Assembly (NCBI RefSeq): GCF_910596095.1
Contig: NC_056536.1
Span: 17,097,291-17,161,290, forward strand
DNA length: 64,000 bases
DNA from: Thunnus maccoyii
Taxonomy: Eukaryota > Chordata > Actinopteri > Scombriformes > Scombridae
Reading direction: 5' to 3'
Below the pieces are notes generated by a model, which saw nothing but the letters and a program-made list of their open reading frames with translations, was not told the DNA's origin and searched no databases. A program made the position numbers and the translations under genes. Positions 1-14,516 of the stretch are shown here, in pieces; positions within the stretch are counted from its first letter, which is position 1; each line of letters starts with the position of its first letter.

Positions 1-2784
<2,784 letters not shown>

Positions 2785-4716
2785 GGAAAGGAGAACAGCG
2801 GTCGGATGAGGACAGGTGACTGTAAAGTTGTGGGCTCACGTTTGTTCTGCACCAGATCAGTTGCTTTAAATCCCTAGTGTAACTTAAAAGATTTGTGGTT
2901 TTATTGTTGAGAATATTTATTAAACTAAAGCAGGCGCGAGTGAAGAATCTTTTCAACGCAGCATTTAAAGTTTAGTGGAGGCAAATTACACTCTATGATT
3001 GATTGCACTCCCATTTCAAATCATGTGGCAAAACTACTGGTTTTGCTTCAAAAGTGCCTTCTTGGGGGATTTCCTCTTAACTAAAAAAACTGAGGGGGGT
3101 GGGGGGGACTGGTGCTCAAAAATCTTGACTAGCCATCTTTTCTTAAGTGATTTAGTTAGCATTTTTGAGAGGTCATGTGCACAGGCAGTTAAAAAAAGCA
3201 TGGTATGTACATTTTAAGAATTATATTTGGTATGCTCAGTATGCACTAAGAGCTGTGTTTTTATGGTTGAGGGTATTTTGTGTAGTGTGTCAGGTAAGCT
3301 TAATATGCACTGAGAGCTTTGTGCCTCTGGGTTTGGGAGGAGCTTTTGTCACAGACGAAGCACAGAAATGGATTGCCTTAACTCCTACAGCAGCGTACTG
3401 CTGTAGGAATACATATTGTTTACAGCGTGGTTCGACAGCGTGTGAAGTCAAGCGAGAATATTTGCAGCTGCACAGTGAGAAGACTGTCAGACGAAGCAAA
3501 ATCATGAAGGAAATGAACTTGAAAACATTCACCTGAGGGTGAAACGGGCATTCAGGGCTCAGATGTAAAATAAGTTTTTTTGGATTTTAAAGTGAGCCTT
3601 AGAATACTGGTGCAGATCAGACCATGAGCCATGTGGTGTACAGTAAGATCCTGACTGAGATGGCCCAGGGTGCTATACCTATACATGATTGCACTTTTAG
3701 GGTCCCTGCTTATATATGAACATCTTTGCCGAGGCACTTGATGGCTTTACTATTTTTTTCTGTGATTGTTCTACTGCACTGATAAATTGCATAATACTCA
3801 CAATAATTGATGATCTAATTTACAACACCAGTGTGTTTTTAACGGAGCCGGCCTTCCACAGAATCCCACAGCGTTGCACTGGTTACTACACTCAAGTTTG
3901 CTGCAATGTGTGACTGAGAATTAAATATCATTTCAACTAAAATCATTCTTTTGTGGTTTTACACTCAGCGATTGAAGCTGAGATTTTTTCTGACAATTTA
4001 CATAATGGAATTGAATTAATATTGAATTATTTAAAAATTAATTGATGAATCAGTTGGGATCTATTAAGTTATCACTTGTGATTATCTATTTAGTGTTGTT
4101 TGTTTCAGCCTTGGTGTATTTAATCAGCTATATTCCAAATCTTATCCAGCATATTCCTCAAGTCCATGAAATGTTACCTCCTGCTTCTTTATAGCACCCA
4201 AATACCTTATTGCTACAGTACGGTGAGTTATCTGATAATGTTAATTTTGGGAACATGAATGAGACCAAACTCAGTATTCTTACTTGTTATTGTGGGTTTG
4301 CTGCTTCATAGTTAACTTGATTTCCTTTAATTGCAGGCAAAAATGTACTTGAAACTGTTTGAGAAAAAAAAAGAAATCTAAAAATGCACTTGGTTTGATA
4401 AGTAAAGAAGTGTGTGTGAATGGAATATAGCATGTGTGCTTGTCATTTTCTGCTTTTACCTGAATTGTGAATTATTTTTTGAAATGTGAAGTAATTTGAA
4501 AAAGTGAAAATGAGGCAGAGGTTTTTGTCTCCTTGTGTGAACTTTCAATGTTATATGATATTTTGTGAATGATGTAACATGACAAAACACTTTACCTCAA
4601 AGTTAAAGATGTACAACTGCCTCATTACTTCAAAAAGTCATGTTGCTTTCCGAGATGTTATTGCAGTTACAAATGCGTGCCCCTCGATATTCTCAAGACT
4701 TTTTACTGTCAATAAA
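2785..4716 (+). other. ikzf4: probable ikzf4 3' UTR
   Basis: There is no coding potential after the ikzf4 stop. The first canonical AATAAA that I noticed on this strand in a plausible end context is at 4711-4716, giving a 3' UTR of about 1.9 kb. Long 3' UTRs are usual for IKZF4 in mammals. The ORFs inside it are short and unlike any family I know. The true end needs transcript data. Confidence 0.45.
4711..4716 (+). terminator. ikzf4: candidate ikzf4 polyadenylation signal AATAAA
   Basis: AATAAA is followed within 25 bases by T-rich sequence (AGTTTATTGT), as expected of a cleavage region. It is assigned to ikzf4 only because that is the nearest upstream + strand gene. Confidence 0.35.
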
Positions 4717-4719
4717 GTT

Positions 4720-7700
4720 AAGTTTATTGTAAAAGTGATTTTCCCTCGTTTTCATTATGATGGCATCCACGTCTTTTTGCTTTTTAGCCACTGAAAATAC
4801 ATTACGGGTTTCTCGCCGTCTCCAGTGTGACAATACAGAAAACAAGAAGATTAGAGTTGAGAAATTAAAATATTTATTTCACAAAAATAACAATTTATGC
4901 CACATTATACAGGCTTCGCAGAGAAGATATACTGTTTAGACACTATTCCTTTAACTTTTACTGCTACGAAGAAACTGCAGAATCTTTCAATTAACAGTTA
5001 CAGTTGAGTAGAAATAAAATATTTACACCAGCCCTTTAGATTTTTAATTTATACTGCTGTGTCTATCAGTCCATATCAGAATTGACAATCATGATCTGGG
5101 TAGCTGCCTGTAATCTATATATTATGTTTAGTTAACAATTAGAGAAAAGTTGACATAGAATATTACTAACATGCCTGTAGAAACCGCTGGAGAGTAAAAA
5201 CCATCACAACAAATATTCAGTGATTATTTAATGTGATTCAACAAAAGGTGCAGAAACTCTGAGCTTCCAGTATCTGCTATCTATACAATTTCAACATTTT
5301 AGCTTAACAATAATAATTTATGGGTATGTGACGGGAACCCTGTGATTCATCATAGCTTAACTTAAATATCTGCAGTAGTCAGCAAATTCACACGTTATGC
5401 CGAGCAGATCTTCGGCACACTGCCACAAGTTTTGATCATTACTTGATCATTAAATTACTTATTCAAAATTATAGTAATTCTGTTTAAACTGGCAAAAACT
5501 GATTAATTCACAGAGAATTTCAGAGAAATTCATTTATCTGTATTGTAGATTATAGGAACTACATTCTGTCTTTTCCAGTATCTATAAAGACAGACTCCAG
5601 TGTATGGCTTATTGGATATAATGGAAGTCTTTCTTTTAACTTGACTCTTGATGAACTAGAGACCAGAGCCAACCATAAGTAACCTTCTCATTCAGCCTTA
5701 TGTTCAAATTAATAAGATAAAAAATGTTGATTTTTTTAAAAATTATTCCAACGTCCTAATTTAGTCTCACAGAAAACACAGTACACTCTACGACTCTGTT
5801 TAAAAAAGAATTAAATGATTTCATTTTAAATTTTTATAAACAGTAACTTAACTTTTTTTGCCTTTCATAAGGCATGTTAAGACTTCAAGAGAAAAGCAGC
5901 GAATTTCCTCAGAGAAACATAAGTCTTCACTATGAAAGGGGGTTACCTGAAACTTTGCTTCATGTTCGCATGACCTTTTGGCGTATTTGAAAAAGCTTGA
6001 TGTGTCAGGGCCAGGTTAGTTTTAACCTTTTTTATCTTCTGCGGTGGGAACTCAGCTTTTGGCTGCTTCTACATCCAGAATATAGGTGCAATTCAAAAAA
6101 TATACGAATAAAGTCAATCCTGTAGTGGACAACAATCACAAAATGCGTCACAATCACTGTATGTGTAATTTATAAACTAAATAATCAGTGCGGAAGACTT
6201 AATTTATTGAAGTTAAATTAAGTTTTGAATAGATAATAGGTCCTTAATGGTGTGTCGAGCGTCAGAAGTGATGTTATTGTTTGTGCTTCTTCTGAAGACG
6301 GTAGACAGCTGTTTTAGTGGTTTATCAGATCCATTACTTGCAATTCTGACATTTGTTACAGCTGCGTTTTTTAAAGGATAAGGCTGGTGTTATTCTATAT
6401 TATTCAATTTGTAAAAATCCTATAAGAAGACCTTAACCAGCAAGTCTGTCTCTTTCAATACCTTCCGACTTCCCTCCCATGGCCGTGGCTCTCAGTCCAT
6501 AAATCTTTAAAATGGGTCACTAATACATAGTTTCATTTTCAGAAATTAATTATTGTATTTAATAGTGACTGATCTAATTAACCACAGTGAATAAAGACAT
6601 CATTTGTCCTAAAAGCAAAATCTGTCAGTACAAGTTCATTTTTTTTTAAAAGTGTTCTCTAATCATTGACTACATGTGCAGTTAAACACTACTTCTTAGT
6701 GCAGACATCACTACTTATGATTTTCTTTCACGTGCAGCATTTGATGTGAACAGCTCACGGAAATACCACACTGACATCCCCACCCAACGCACACTGTCTG
6801 TCTGTTTTTCTGACTGTCTGTCACTGCCTGTAAAAACTGTTCTTATTACAAATGTCTTCTTTACCATTTTGATAGGATGAAAGCAGTCTACTGTGAAACA
6901 ATGAAATGCATACAAGACACAGCATTTTAATGGTTGCAGCTAATTTGAGGATTTGGCACAACTTGAGAAGCGTGCACACTTCTGGTATGTGCAGCTTTTA
7001 CAATTCTGAGGAAATAATCTGCTCGCAATCTCTGTGTGAATATGCTGAGTGTTAGATGTGAATTTACAGTTACAGAGAATTGCCTACCACCTGTGTTCAA
7101 CAGGAAGCGTTCAGAAGGCATGCTCCTCTGATTGATTCTCTAATTTGTTAGTTTTTGCATGATTTACTCAATTTACTATACATCATTAATACATAACAGT
7201 TGACTGTTTTAAAAGCATAACTTTTTCCCCCCACTATTTTCACTGTAGCCACTTTCAATTTATTTCTGTATGGCATGAAAATCAACCCTTGGATACTCGA
7301 CACTTGCTTGATCTAGGTTGTCCATCACAGTGAACTATAAATCATGTTTATTCTTTGTCACAGCTGCCTTCATGTTGTTTGACACTGCAGTTGAAAGCAA
7401 AGACTGCTTTGAAAAGCCTTCCGTCCGGTGCACTCAAGTGCTAGTGGGAAGCTCAGACATCTGAGAATTCAAGTTGGTTGCCAAACAGCATTCCAAAGCC
7501 ATGTTGTTGGAAATCTAACCCAGCAGGAAAACAAGAAATCCTGGACATGAGTAAAAGGATGATGCAAAAAATTCAGGTTGCTTGTATTAAAATAGCATAT
7601 TCACATTTGGGATTACAGAATTTCCCCCTACACTTGAATACAACTACGCAGAAACTCAGCAACAATAAAATACCACATAGTGACAATTACTCTGATTAGA

Positions 7701-7740
7701 GGACATTACCTGTGATAGATTACCTATCAAGCAAATTAAA
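4720..7740. other. AT-rich intergenic DNA, nothing recognised
   Basis: About 3 kb between ikzf4 and the first dispersed repeat. The base composition is AT-rich, the reading frames are short with frequent stops on both strands, and I see no splice-site series, structured RNA or tandem array. Confidence 0.6.
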
Positions 7741-7744
7741 GTAG

Positions 7745-8045
7745 AGCTTTAACGATTAGTCAATTAGACAACAGAAATTTAATCAATAATTTCGATAATC
7801 AGTTTGTCATGTCAAACTTTCCCAGTCTGCTCTTGTCAAATGTTTGGATTTGCTGCTCTTCTCTGTTTTACGTCATTGTAAATTTAATATCTTTGGTTTT
7901 CTGACTGCTGGTCACACAAAACAAGCAGTCTGAAGATGTCGTCTTGGGCATCTTTTGTAAATTGTAATGAGCCTCACTATTTTCTGATATTTTATAGCGT
8001 AGTCGATCAATCAAATGATCCCAAAAAAAATTGATGGATTAATAG
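7745..8045 (+). repeat. dispersed repeat, family copy 1 (teleost interspersed type)
   Basis: This stretch starts with a run of CGATTAGTCAATTAG-like motifs, continues with a core containing GGATTTGCTGCTCTTCTCTG and TGAAGATGTCGTCTTGGGC, and ends with CACTATTTTCTGATATTTTA and another ATTAATC-rich tail. The same order, inverted, appears at 43535-43876, and the tail alone appears at 57165-57264. The ATTAATCG-rich ends and lack of an ORF suggest a non-autonomous element. I do not assign a named family. Confidence 0.7.
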
Positions 8046-9080
8046 TAAAATGTACTTCTCAGCAAAATTACTTTTATAATATACAGCTGTGACCAGATGG
8101 GTGCCTGAAAGGTGCATATTAAAAATCTAGAAATCAATGATATTGTCTGGAGGAAAAATATGTGCCAGCAGTGTAAAAACTGTGTATGATTTCTATTTAA
8201 TGAGCTAAACTTGCAAAATAAAAGCAAAATGGTCATTCTATCTCTAAACTTAACTTGTGAAAGTTAAGAAGTTTAGTTTTGATCTTCATTTCTGATCAAT
8301 TACAGATCAATTACAGATGATCAGTCATGAGTAAAAGAAGCTAACCTTGTTCTAATCTACAGAATATCTGTCTGTGTTATCCACTGAAGACGCACTGTGG
8401 TCAGGTGTTTCTCTTGAGGACATAGTCCATATCCACAACACAGGAAAAGCTCAGTTTCATTTGACTAGTCTGGCCTATGATCCATCTTCCATAGTGCTGG
8501 GTTGCAACTCCCTGGCCTCAGTCAATTAATCACCCGATATCGTCACTATATTAGCTGTTATACCAATAACACTGACTGCACGACTAAGACCGTCAAACCA
8601 GGCCATCTAAGTATAAGAATATGTTGAGGTACTTACTTGTTCTATCCTTTTCCTCCATTTTTTCTGCTTTATTGTGGTTGGCAAACAGAGAAAGTGCATT
8701 ACCGCCATCACCTGGTATGAAGATGGGATCATAACAGCCGCACAATCAACTTCCAAACGTGGTCGAATAAGTGACTGTATTTTAATAAGCTTATATTTAC
8801 AGGAGCAGTTCCACGCCATATAGACCCGCTCTGGTCTGGTTTAAACTGTATATATGATTAGAAAGGTAAGTTATATATACTTTTACGCCATTAAATTAAT
8901 TGAAAGCATATTGGCTTAGTAGTTAATTCAATACACACTTTGTGTGTTTAAATAAGATTTCATTTCTCCAAAGATTAGTTCTGCACTTTTATAACACATC
9001 CACCACGTTCAGTTAACAAAAAATGATAAGAATATCTTCTTTTTAGGCAGTCTTCTACCTTGTCAAACCTGGCGCCTACA
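8046..9080. other. intergenic DNA, nothing recognised
   Basis: AT-rich sequence with a short tandem duplication of ATCAATTACAG near 8297-8320. No coding, RNA or transposon signature was seen. Confidence 0.55.
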
Positions 9081-9147
9081 TTACCCACAATGCAACTCGA
9101 CTCGCCTCACGCTACTGTACTGCACTGTACGGATTGATTCGGTTGTG
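9080..9147. promoter_or_regulatory. promoter-like patch with ACCCACAATGCA motif
   Basis: A GC-richer, CpG-containing patch (GACTCGCCTCACGC) stands in AT-rich surroundings. It carries ACATTACCCACAATGCAAC, which resembles the ZNF143/SBS-type element common in vertebrate promoters. It lies immediately upstream of a short ORF at 9148. The promoter role is an inference from composition and motif. Confidence 0.3.
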
Positions 9148-9315
9148 ATGGGCTCATGGATGGATAGCCTCGAGCATATAGCCGCAGAAATGAGGAGCGG
9201 GCTACAGAGTTCTGGTAAATTCACTTCTCTTCTACTCCTCATTTTCAAACAGAAGAAAACTGAAGACACGAGAGGCTTTAGACAACTTTTTCACACATGC
9301 ATTAGTACTTCTTAA
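9148..9315 (+). other. candidate short ORF / first exon of unknown transcript
   Basis: ATG at 9148 with purine at -3 and G at +4 opens a 55-codon frame (MGSWMDSLEHIAAEMRSGLQ...). A GTAAAT donor at 9215 after 67 coding bases would end a first exon. Splicing to an acceptor at 10963 would give a frame of about 50 residues ending in the second exon. I do not recognise the peptide. It may be chance or part of a non-coding RNA. Confidence 0.2.
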
Positions 9316-9517
9316 GACCCATAAACAGACTTTGATGTGTGAAATCGATGGAGTTCCCCTTGTGATTTGAATCTTATTCCACTAGATGGCAGCAGTGTAC
9401 AATTTCCAAGTCAGCGCTACTCCTGTAGGCACTGACACTGTTTGTAAGGTGAATAGTGTCACAGTGCCCTCAACGCTGTCTTAAGGCAGCACTATACAAT
9501 ATATCAGTGTGGATGTA

Positions 9518-10555
9518 CAGACGGGTGACAAATTAAAGGAAAAACCCGAATAAATAGGTGGAGAAACATAAAGAATGCAGACACTTCCACACAGGTGCGC
9601 TGCATGGTACAATTAAGCAATTAGCATCCAATCATGCTCTGTGGCATGTATAAAAATGCTGAGCAGGCCCAGTTGATTGTGATTTTGTATCAAGGTGGTA
9701 AGAGGAAAAGATCTATGACTTTGAAAGAGGGTTCATTGTTGGAGCATGAATGGCAGGAGCTTCAGTCACAAAGACTGCTCAAGTAGCTTGTGTTTCAATG
9801 GGGACAGTGACTAAAGTGACATCTGCATTTAAATCTATGGGAAAGACGGTTGGAAACTGTGGTTGAAAGCACACATTTGTTGACCTTCACACTTGTGCAT
9901 TAGTGTGATATAAAAGGAAAAACAGAAGAGCAACTCTTCCTCAGGTGACTGAGAATGTCAATGCAGGACGTGATCAGACTGTGTCAGCAAGAGCAGTCTG
10001 TCGACAATTACATAGAGAGGGATATTATAGTAGGGTTGCAGTGCATAAACCCCTCATTACAAAGATGAATACACATTTCAGAGTTCAGTGGTGCAAAAAC
10101 CATAGGCACTAGTCTACAGAGATGTGGAAAAAAGTGATATGGTCAGATGAGTCATCCTTCACCATATTCTCGACAAGTGGATGAGTGCATGTGTGGCGTA
10201 CACCAAGAGAACGGTGCAGGCCTGAATGTTTGACCCCGGTGGCTCTGTTATGCTGTGGAAGGCATTTTGCTGGCATGGTTTGGATCCACTTGTCCCCTTA
10301 GAGGGAAGGGTCACTGCGAATTAATACAAAGTTGTTCTGAATGATCACCTTTATCCTATGATGAAACATTTCTATCCTGATGGGAGTTGCCAACCATCAT
10401 CAAAACACCAAAACGAGGGAATATCTTTTGTAAGAATGGTGTTCATCCCTCCAGAAGAGTTCAGAGACTTGTAGATTCAATGCCAAGGCGCATTGAAGCT
10501 GTTCTGGCGGCACGCGGTGGCCCAACACTTTACTAAGACACTTTATGTTGGTTTT
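9518..10555 (+). mobile_element. degenerate Tc1/mariner-like DNA transposon, 3' inverted repeat missing
   Basis: After a TA at 9516-9517 the element begins CAGACGGGTGACAAATTAAA, a Tc1-type terminal inverted repeat. It then carries a decayed transposase on the + strand. The reverse complement of the 5' repeat is not found at the other end. Homology stops at about 10555, right where the 3' repeat should begin. Remnant length is about 1.04 kb. Confidence 0.8.
9700..10550 (+). pseudogene. broken Tc1-like transposase
   Basis: Conceptual translation shows transposase stretches such as GASVTKTAQVACVSMGTVTK, RAVCRQLHREGYYSR, MWKKVIWSDESSFTIF and VWRTPRERC, the WSDES block carrying one acidic catalytic residue of the DDE set. 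The frame is interrupted by stops (for example TGA just after FIVGA, near 9746) and by shifts, so no functional enzyme is made. It is one old copy embedded in the ikzf4-wnt1 interval. Confidence 0.75.
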
Positions 10556-12008
10556 ATGGTACAGTAATGAAACACATAAAGACCGACACACAAGGCCACA
10601 TATGTGTTTAGCGTATAGTTATTGTAAGTCTTGCTTTATTTTCTCACACTCCACATGTGAAGTGATTTAAAACATTGGGAGCGAAGTGCAGGCCAACAGA
10701 ATGTGTTTAGTAATCACATTTGCTAATATCTGGCATTAAAACTTGAAATTCTCAGTTTTGAAAGAGTTGACTGCAACTTTTGTGTGGAAAGGTATAGTGG
10801 CTCATTTGCACTACTGTCTTAAGAAAGTCTTGATTTAAAAATCCTGCAGAGCTGACTGAAGTGTGTTTGTGTGCACCATTTCCTCAGAACTAGCTCTTAA
10901 ACAGTAAGAAAGGTCAAAAACAAGTGGAATTAACATCTCTGATCATTATCATCCCTTCTCCAGAGTCTCAGGGGAGAAAGACCAGCTGTTGTGAAACGTT
11001 GAGAATGAAGACGAGGAAGGAAGGATATCTAGGGACACAAGCCCACTTTTAACAAGGCAAGAGACACTCTAAAGAAATCTTTGGGCAAATGCAGAGAAAA
11101 TACAGGTGAGCACTAGCATACATTTATACCTGGATTAATTTATGTAAAAACAATGCACAGTCCTCCTGACTTACATCTGCCCACCACTCACAGTTCTTCG
11201 TTAGCCATCTTGTCTTGTCTATCTTGCAAAAATTGAAACAAGCTGTTATCAGACCATCCTCCCAGTGGAGTTATGATGGAAACTTTATGGCTGCTAAACA
11301 AATGTGCAGCTGGTAGCCTATCAAAATCAAAACAATTATTCTATCAAGCTAACACACCCAGTCGTCTTCTAGATGATCTAGATGCCAAAAAACTTCATAA
11401 GTAACAGCCAAGCAAAACAAAGATGCCTCTCCACATGCTTGCTGTTTAGAGAAGCTGCTCACTGCAGCTGTTCTCTTGATGGGCTTCAATATGCACGTGG
11501 TATTAATTAATGCTCCTATTGGGCCATTTCAATTATACAAAGAATGTGTTTATTTTTCAGGAGCTGAGTGTCAACCGAGGACATATTCAGGTGCACTCAG
11601 GTTGCAATTAAACTTTCTACATTCTCCTCTGCAAGGCAATGCTTAGGGATCAGTGCCCTTTGAGCATTTGTTGAAAGCTGTAGCATCCCAAATGATGACA
11701 TTTACTGAGCAATTTTCATGATTTAACTTTGCACTTTGGACAATGGCTATGTCATCAACACGCATCATTTAAAGTAACAAAATTAAACACATTTGTACAT
11801 AAAATCGATGCAATGTATCTCCACCCGCCCATGTATTACACTCACACAATATTCATTTAAGGGCCAGATTGAACTTCTTAGAGTGCAAAATGTATTGAAA
11901 GGCTTCTGGCAGAGTTTGTAGGATTGCTCTGGCTCTGGAAGCGATTAGCCCTCAAAGCTTGGGTGAGTATATTGCAGAGAGACAAGAGCGGGTGGGAGCA
12001 GTATCGTT
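10556..12008. other. intergenic DNA with two exon-like segments
   Basis: The sequence is mostly featureless. Two + strand segments have good splice borders: 10964-11105 (CCTTCTCCAG acceptor, TACAG/GTGAGC donor) and 11561-11590 (TATTTTTCAG acceptor, ATTCAG/GTGCAC donor). Neither encodes a recognisable protein. They could be exons of the transcript suggested near 9.1 kb. Confidence 0.25.

Positions 12009-12009
<1 letters not shown>

Positions 12010-12045
<36 letters not shown>
12010..12045. repeat. (TG)n microsatellite
   Basis: About 18 uninterrupted TG units. The length makes it a likely polymorphic locus. Confidence 0.95.
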
Positions 12046-12047
<2 letters not shown>

Positions 12048-12332
12048 GTGTGAGTGGGACACAAAGCAAAATGTGTGTGTTTTGAGAGAGAACGAGAAAA
12101 GGAGACTGGGGCGGTTCTGTTATGCAAGCAGTTCTCAGTATGCATGTAGATTGGAAGATGTGTGGCTCCTGTGGTTGGCTGTCCCCTGTGTCACTGCCTT
12201 TAAAAAACTGTTGCCAAGAGAAATGTCTTCTTTACAGGCTTTGGCTGCCAGATGCCGGGGATAATGGATAGGACTGCAGAGGGAAAGATGGAGAGGTGTG
12301 TGCAGCCAGCCACACACACATGCAAGCACGTA

Positions 12333-12352
12333 TACACACACACACACACACA
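12333..12352. repeat. (CA)n microsatellite
   Basis: Ten CA units in a broader CA-rich stretch (12307-12358). Confidence 0.85.
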
Positions 12353-12359
12353 TGCACAT

Positions 12360-14434
12360 TTGCACACTTTGTGGGCAGGGATCCCCATAATGCTGAAAAG
12401 TAAGGCATGAATAATTCATCTTCAAGTCACAGTTGTACAACTGCCACACACACACTGTGACACACAAGGGAAGTATTAGACCTAGTAAGTCATGTCACAC
12501 TAAGTCGCCATGAATGAGCATACAATTTGGGTATGCTTACAGATTCCAGAGGTGCCACATTTAGTGGATGTGTGCAGGACAAGTTAAGAGGAAATAGTTG
12601 TGTATGTCTGTGCAGCTGTGAACCAACACATGGGGCGCCAGTGTGTGAACGCAATAGTGTGTCTGCAAGCGGGAGAGCCAGTGACACAGGAATGTGTCAT
12701 AGTTCCTGCAAGCCACTCAGCTCCTAAACTGCAGCAAATAAACATTCCTCTACTGCTGTGTCAGTGCTGAGCCCTCGCCCACTGTCGCTGTAAAACACAG
12801 CTTGTAATTAAAACCAAAAACTGAGCATTTCTCCTTTTGTTTCCAGCAACAGCCTTTACCAGATTAGAGATAATGACCCCATGCCTTCAGAAATTTCTCA
12901 GTGCTGTTTATTGACTCAATGATGGCATGTTGTGGTATGTCAAGATAGTCCAACTGCAAGTAAAACGATAAGAATGCAATTTAATGGTGAAGATACTGTG
13001 ATTATGATTTGCTGATGTCACATCTAGACAAGTAAGCAATATATAGTACTATACAAAAACCTCACACACTCAAATCAGTGTTCGTTTCACAAAGATGCAT
13101 TTGGATGACGAGATGTATTAACATTCGATATAGCCAGACACATATTGCTGCAATTTACCACTGACTGGTGTGATTGATTTGAATAAATGCAAGCTTCATC
13201 CCCGCTGACAGGTGAAATGATGCACAGGCTGTGTCACATGGGTTCCACCACAGTTTGTGCTCATATTTCATGTGGATCTCAGAGTTGAAATATTGCTGTG
13301 CTGTACCCATACATTGTCAGATGTCTGTAAACATATTCCACTGTCGCTGTCCTAGCTCCAAAGTCTTTCCCTGTCATTACAGCTCTGTTTACAGGAGGAC
13401 TTACAGTGTCTGCAAGCATATGATATCCCCTAGAATATACAGCGGTTTAAAGTCACACTCTGACGCACAGTTTTCCACCTAAAACACTTAATCCCAGTGG
13501 AACCAATTTTGACGTGTCACTTTATCTGTTTGTCGTTGCTAACCATTCACAGATGTGTGATTGGGGAGTTGGGGACTGTCACCAAACTGTTGCCTGTGCA
13601 TTGCAAATCTTTTGGCAAATGGTACCTAAAGTTGACCGTTCAGAGTTTGTAATGGACAAAAAATAGGCCAAGCGGCCATCAAGTCAAGACAATCAAGAGC
13701 TGTATATGTGCAGACAGTGAGCATGTTGATAACTCAAAATATATAATCACACCAAGCAGATTCACTCACACTTGTGTGCGTTAGAGTGCTTGCATATCAC
13801 GAGCACACACACGCATACACACACAAACACCGCAAAGTTATATCCCTCCCACCTTAAGTGCAGGACTCGCTCTCCATCTCGCTCCACAGGGTCACAGAGC
13901 CTGACCACAGACATCATACTGATTGCTCACCGTGGTCGAGTGGTCTGTCCGCATTCCCACCCTGATTCACTATGTGCAGAAAACCCAACAACGGAAAACT
14001 GTGGTTTGAGAGTGTCTGGAGGTTTTCGGACCGCAGTGAGTGCCTGCTGTGCCTCTCCTAAATCTATCCTCCTCTCATCCCTTCGACTGCCCTGCTCGCA
14101 TACCCCAGGAAAACATGGGAGCAGTCGAACACAGACCCAAACTGATGTGTGTGGAATGTTTTTGGACTTGAAGCAAGAGGATAAAAAAAGGAGAGGACAC
14201 TTGAGTGCGTATATTCATGCGCTCATACGCTGGGATGAATGTAACCTTTTCTCTCTCTCTCTCTCTCCTGTGTGATAGGTTGTGGCAGGCCGGTAGATGA
14301 TGAAGTGATGGAGATGTTAGGAGGCCACGGCCATTGTGATGCTGGGTGGCTGTTACCCTGGAACTGCCATCTGCCGAAAAGGTCAGTTGCTAGGGGACGA
14401 TTCTCCTGGACCGTGTCTGCCTCCCAGCTGCCAT
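12360..14434. other. intergenic DNA with mixed composition
   Basis: No gene was recognised. The stretch contains CA-rich patches (13804-13832), a CT run (14251-14268) and a GC-richer block from about 14278 to 14410 that includes two X-box-like palindromes (see separate entry). The longer open frames across CA repeats are low-complexity artefacts. Confidence 0.5.
14352..14398. promoter_or_regulatory. paired RFX X-box-like motifs
   Basis: GTTACCCTGGAAC at 14352-14364 and GTTGCTAGGGGAC at 14386-14398 (reverse complement GTCCCCTAGCAAC) both resemble the RFX-family X-box, GTNRCC-spacer-RGYAAC. They sit 21 bases apart in a GC-richer block free of repeats. Function is not known; a regulatory element is an inference. 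Confidence 0.3.
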
Positions 14435-14516
14435 CCACACACCCACACACCCACACACACACACCCACACACACACACACAAACACACACACAAACACAC
14501 ACACACACACACACAC
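14435..14516. repeat. (CA)n microsatellite with CCACAC and CAAACAC interruptions
   Basis: About 80 bases of imperfect CA repeat. It produces long spurious His/Thr-rich open frames on one strand and Val/Cys-rich frames on the other. Confidence 0.95.

Noticed and set aside
12009-14516. CRISPR-like array
   Set aside because: The repeats are simple dinucleotide tracts without spacers, in a vertebrate genome.
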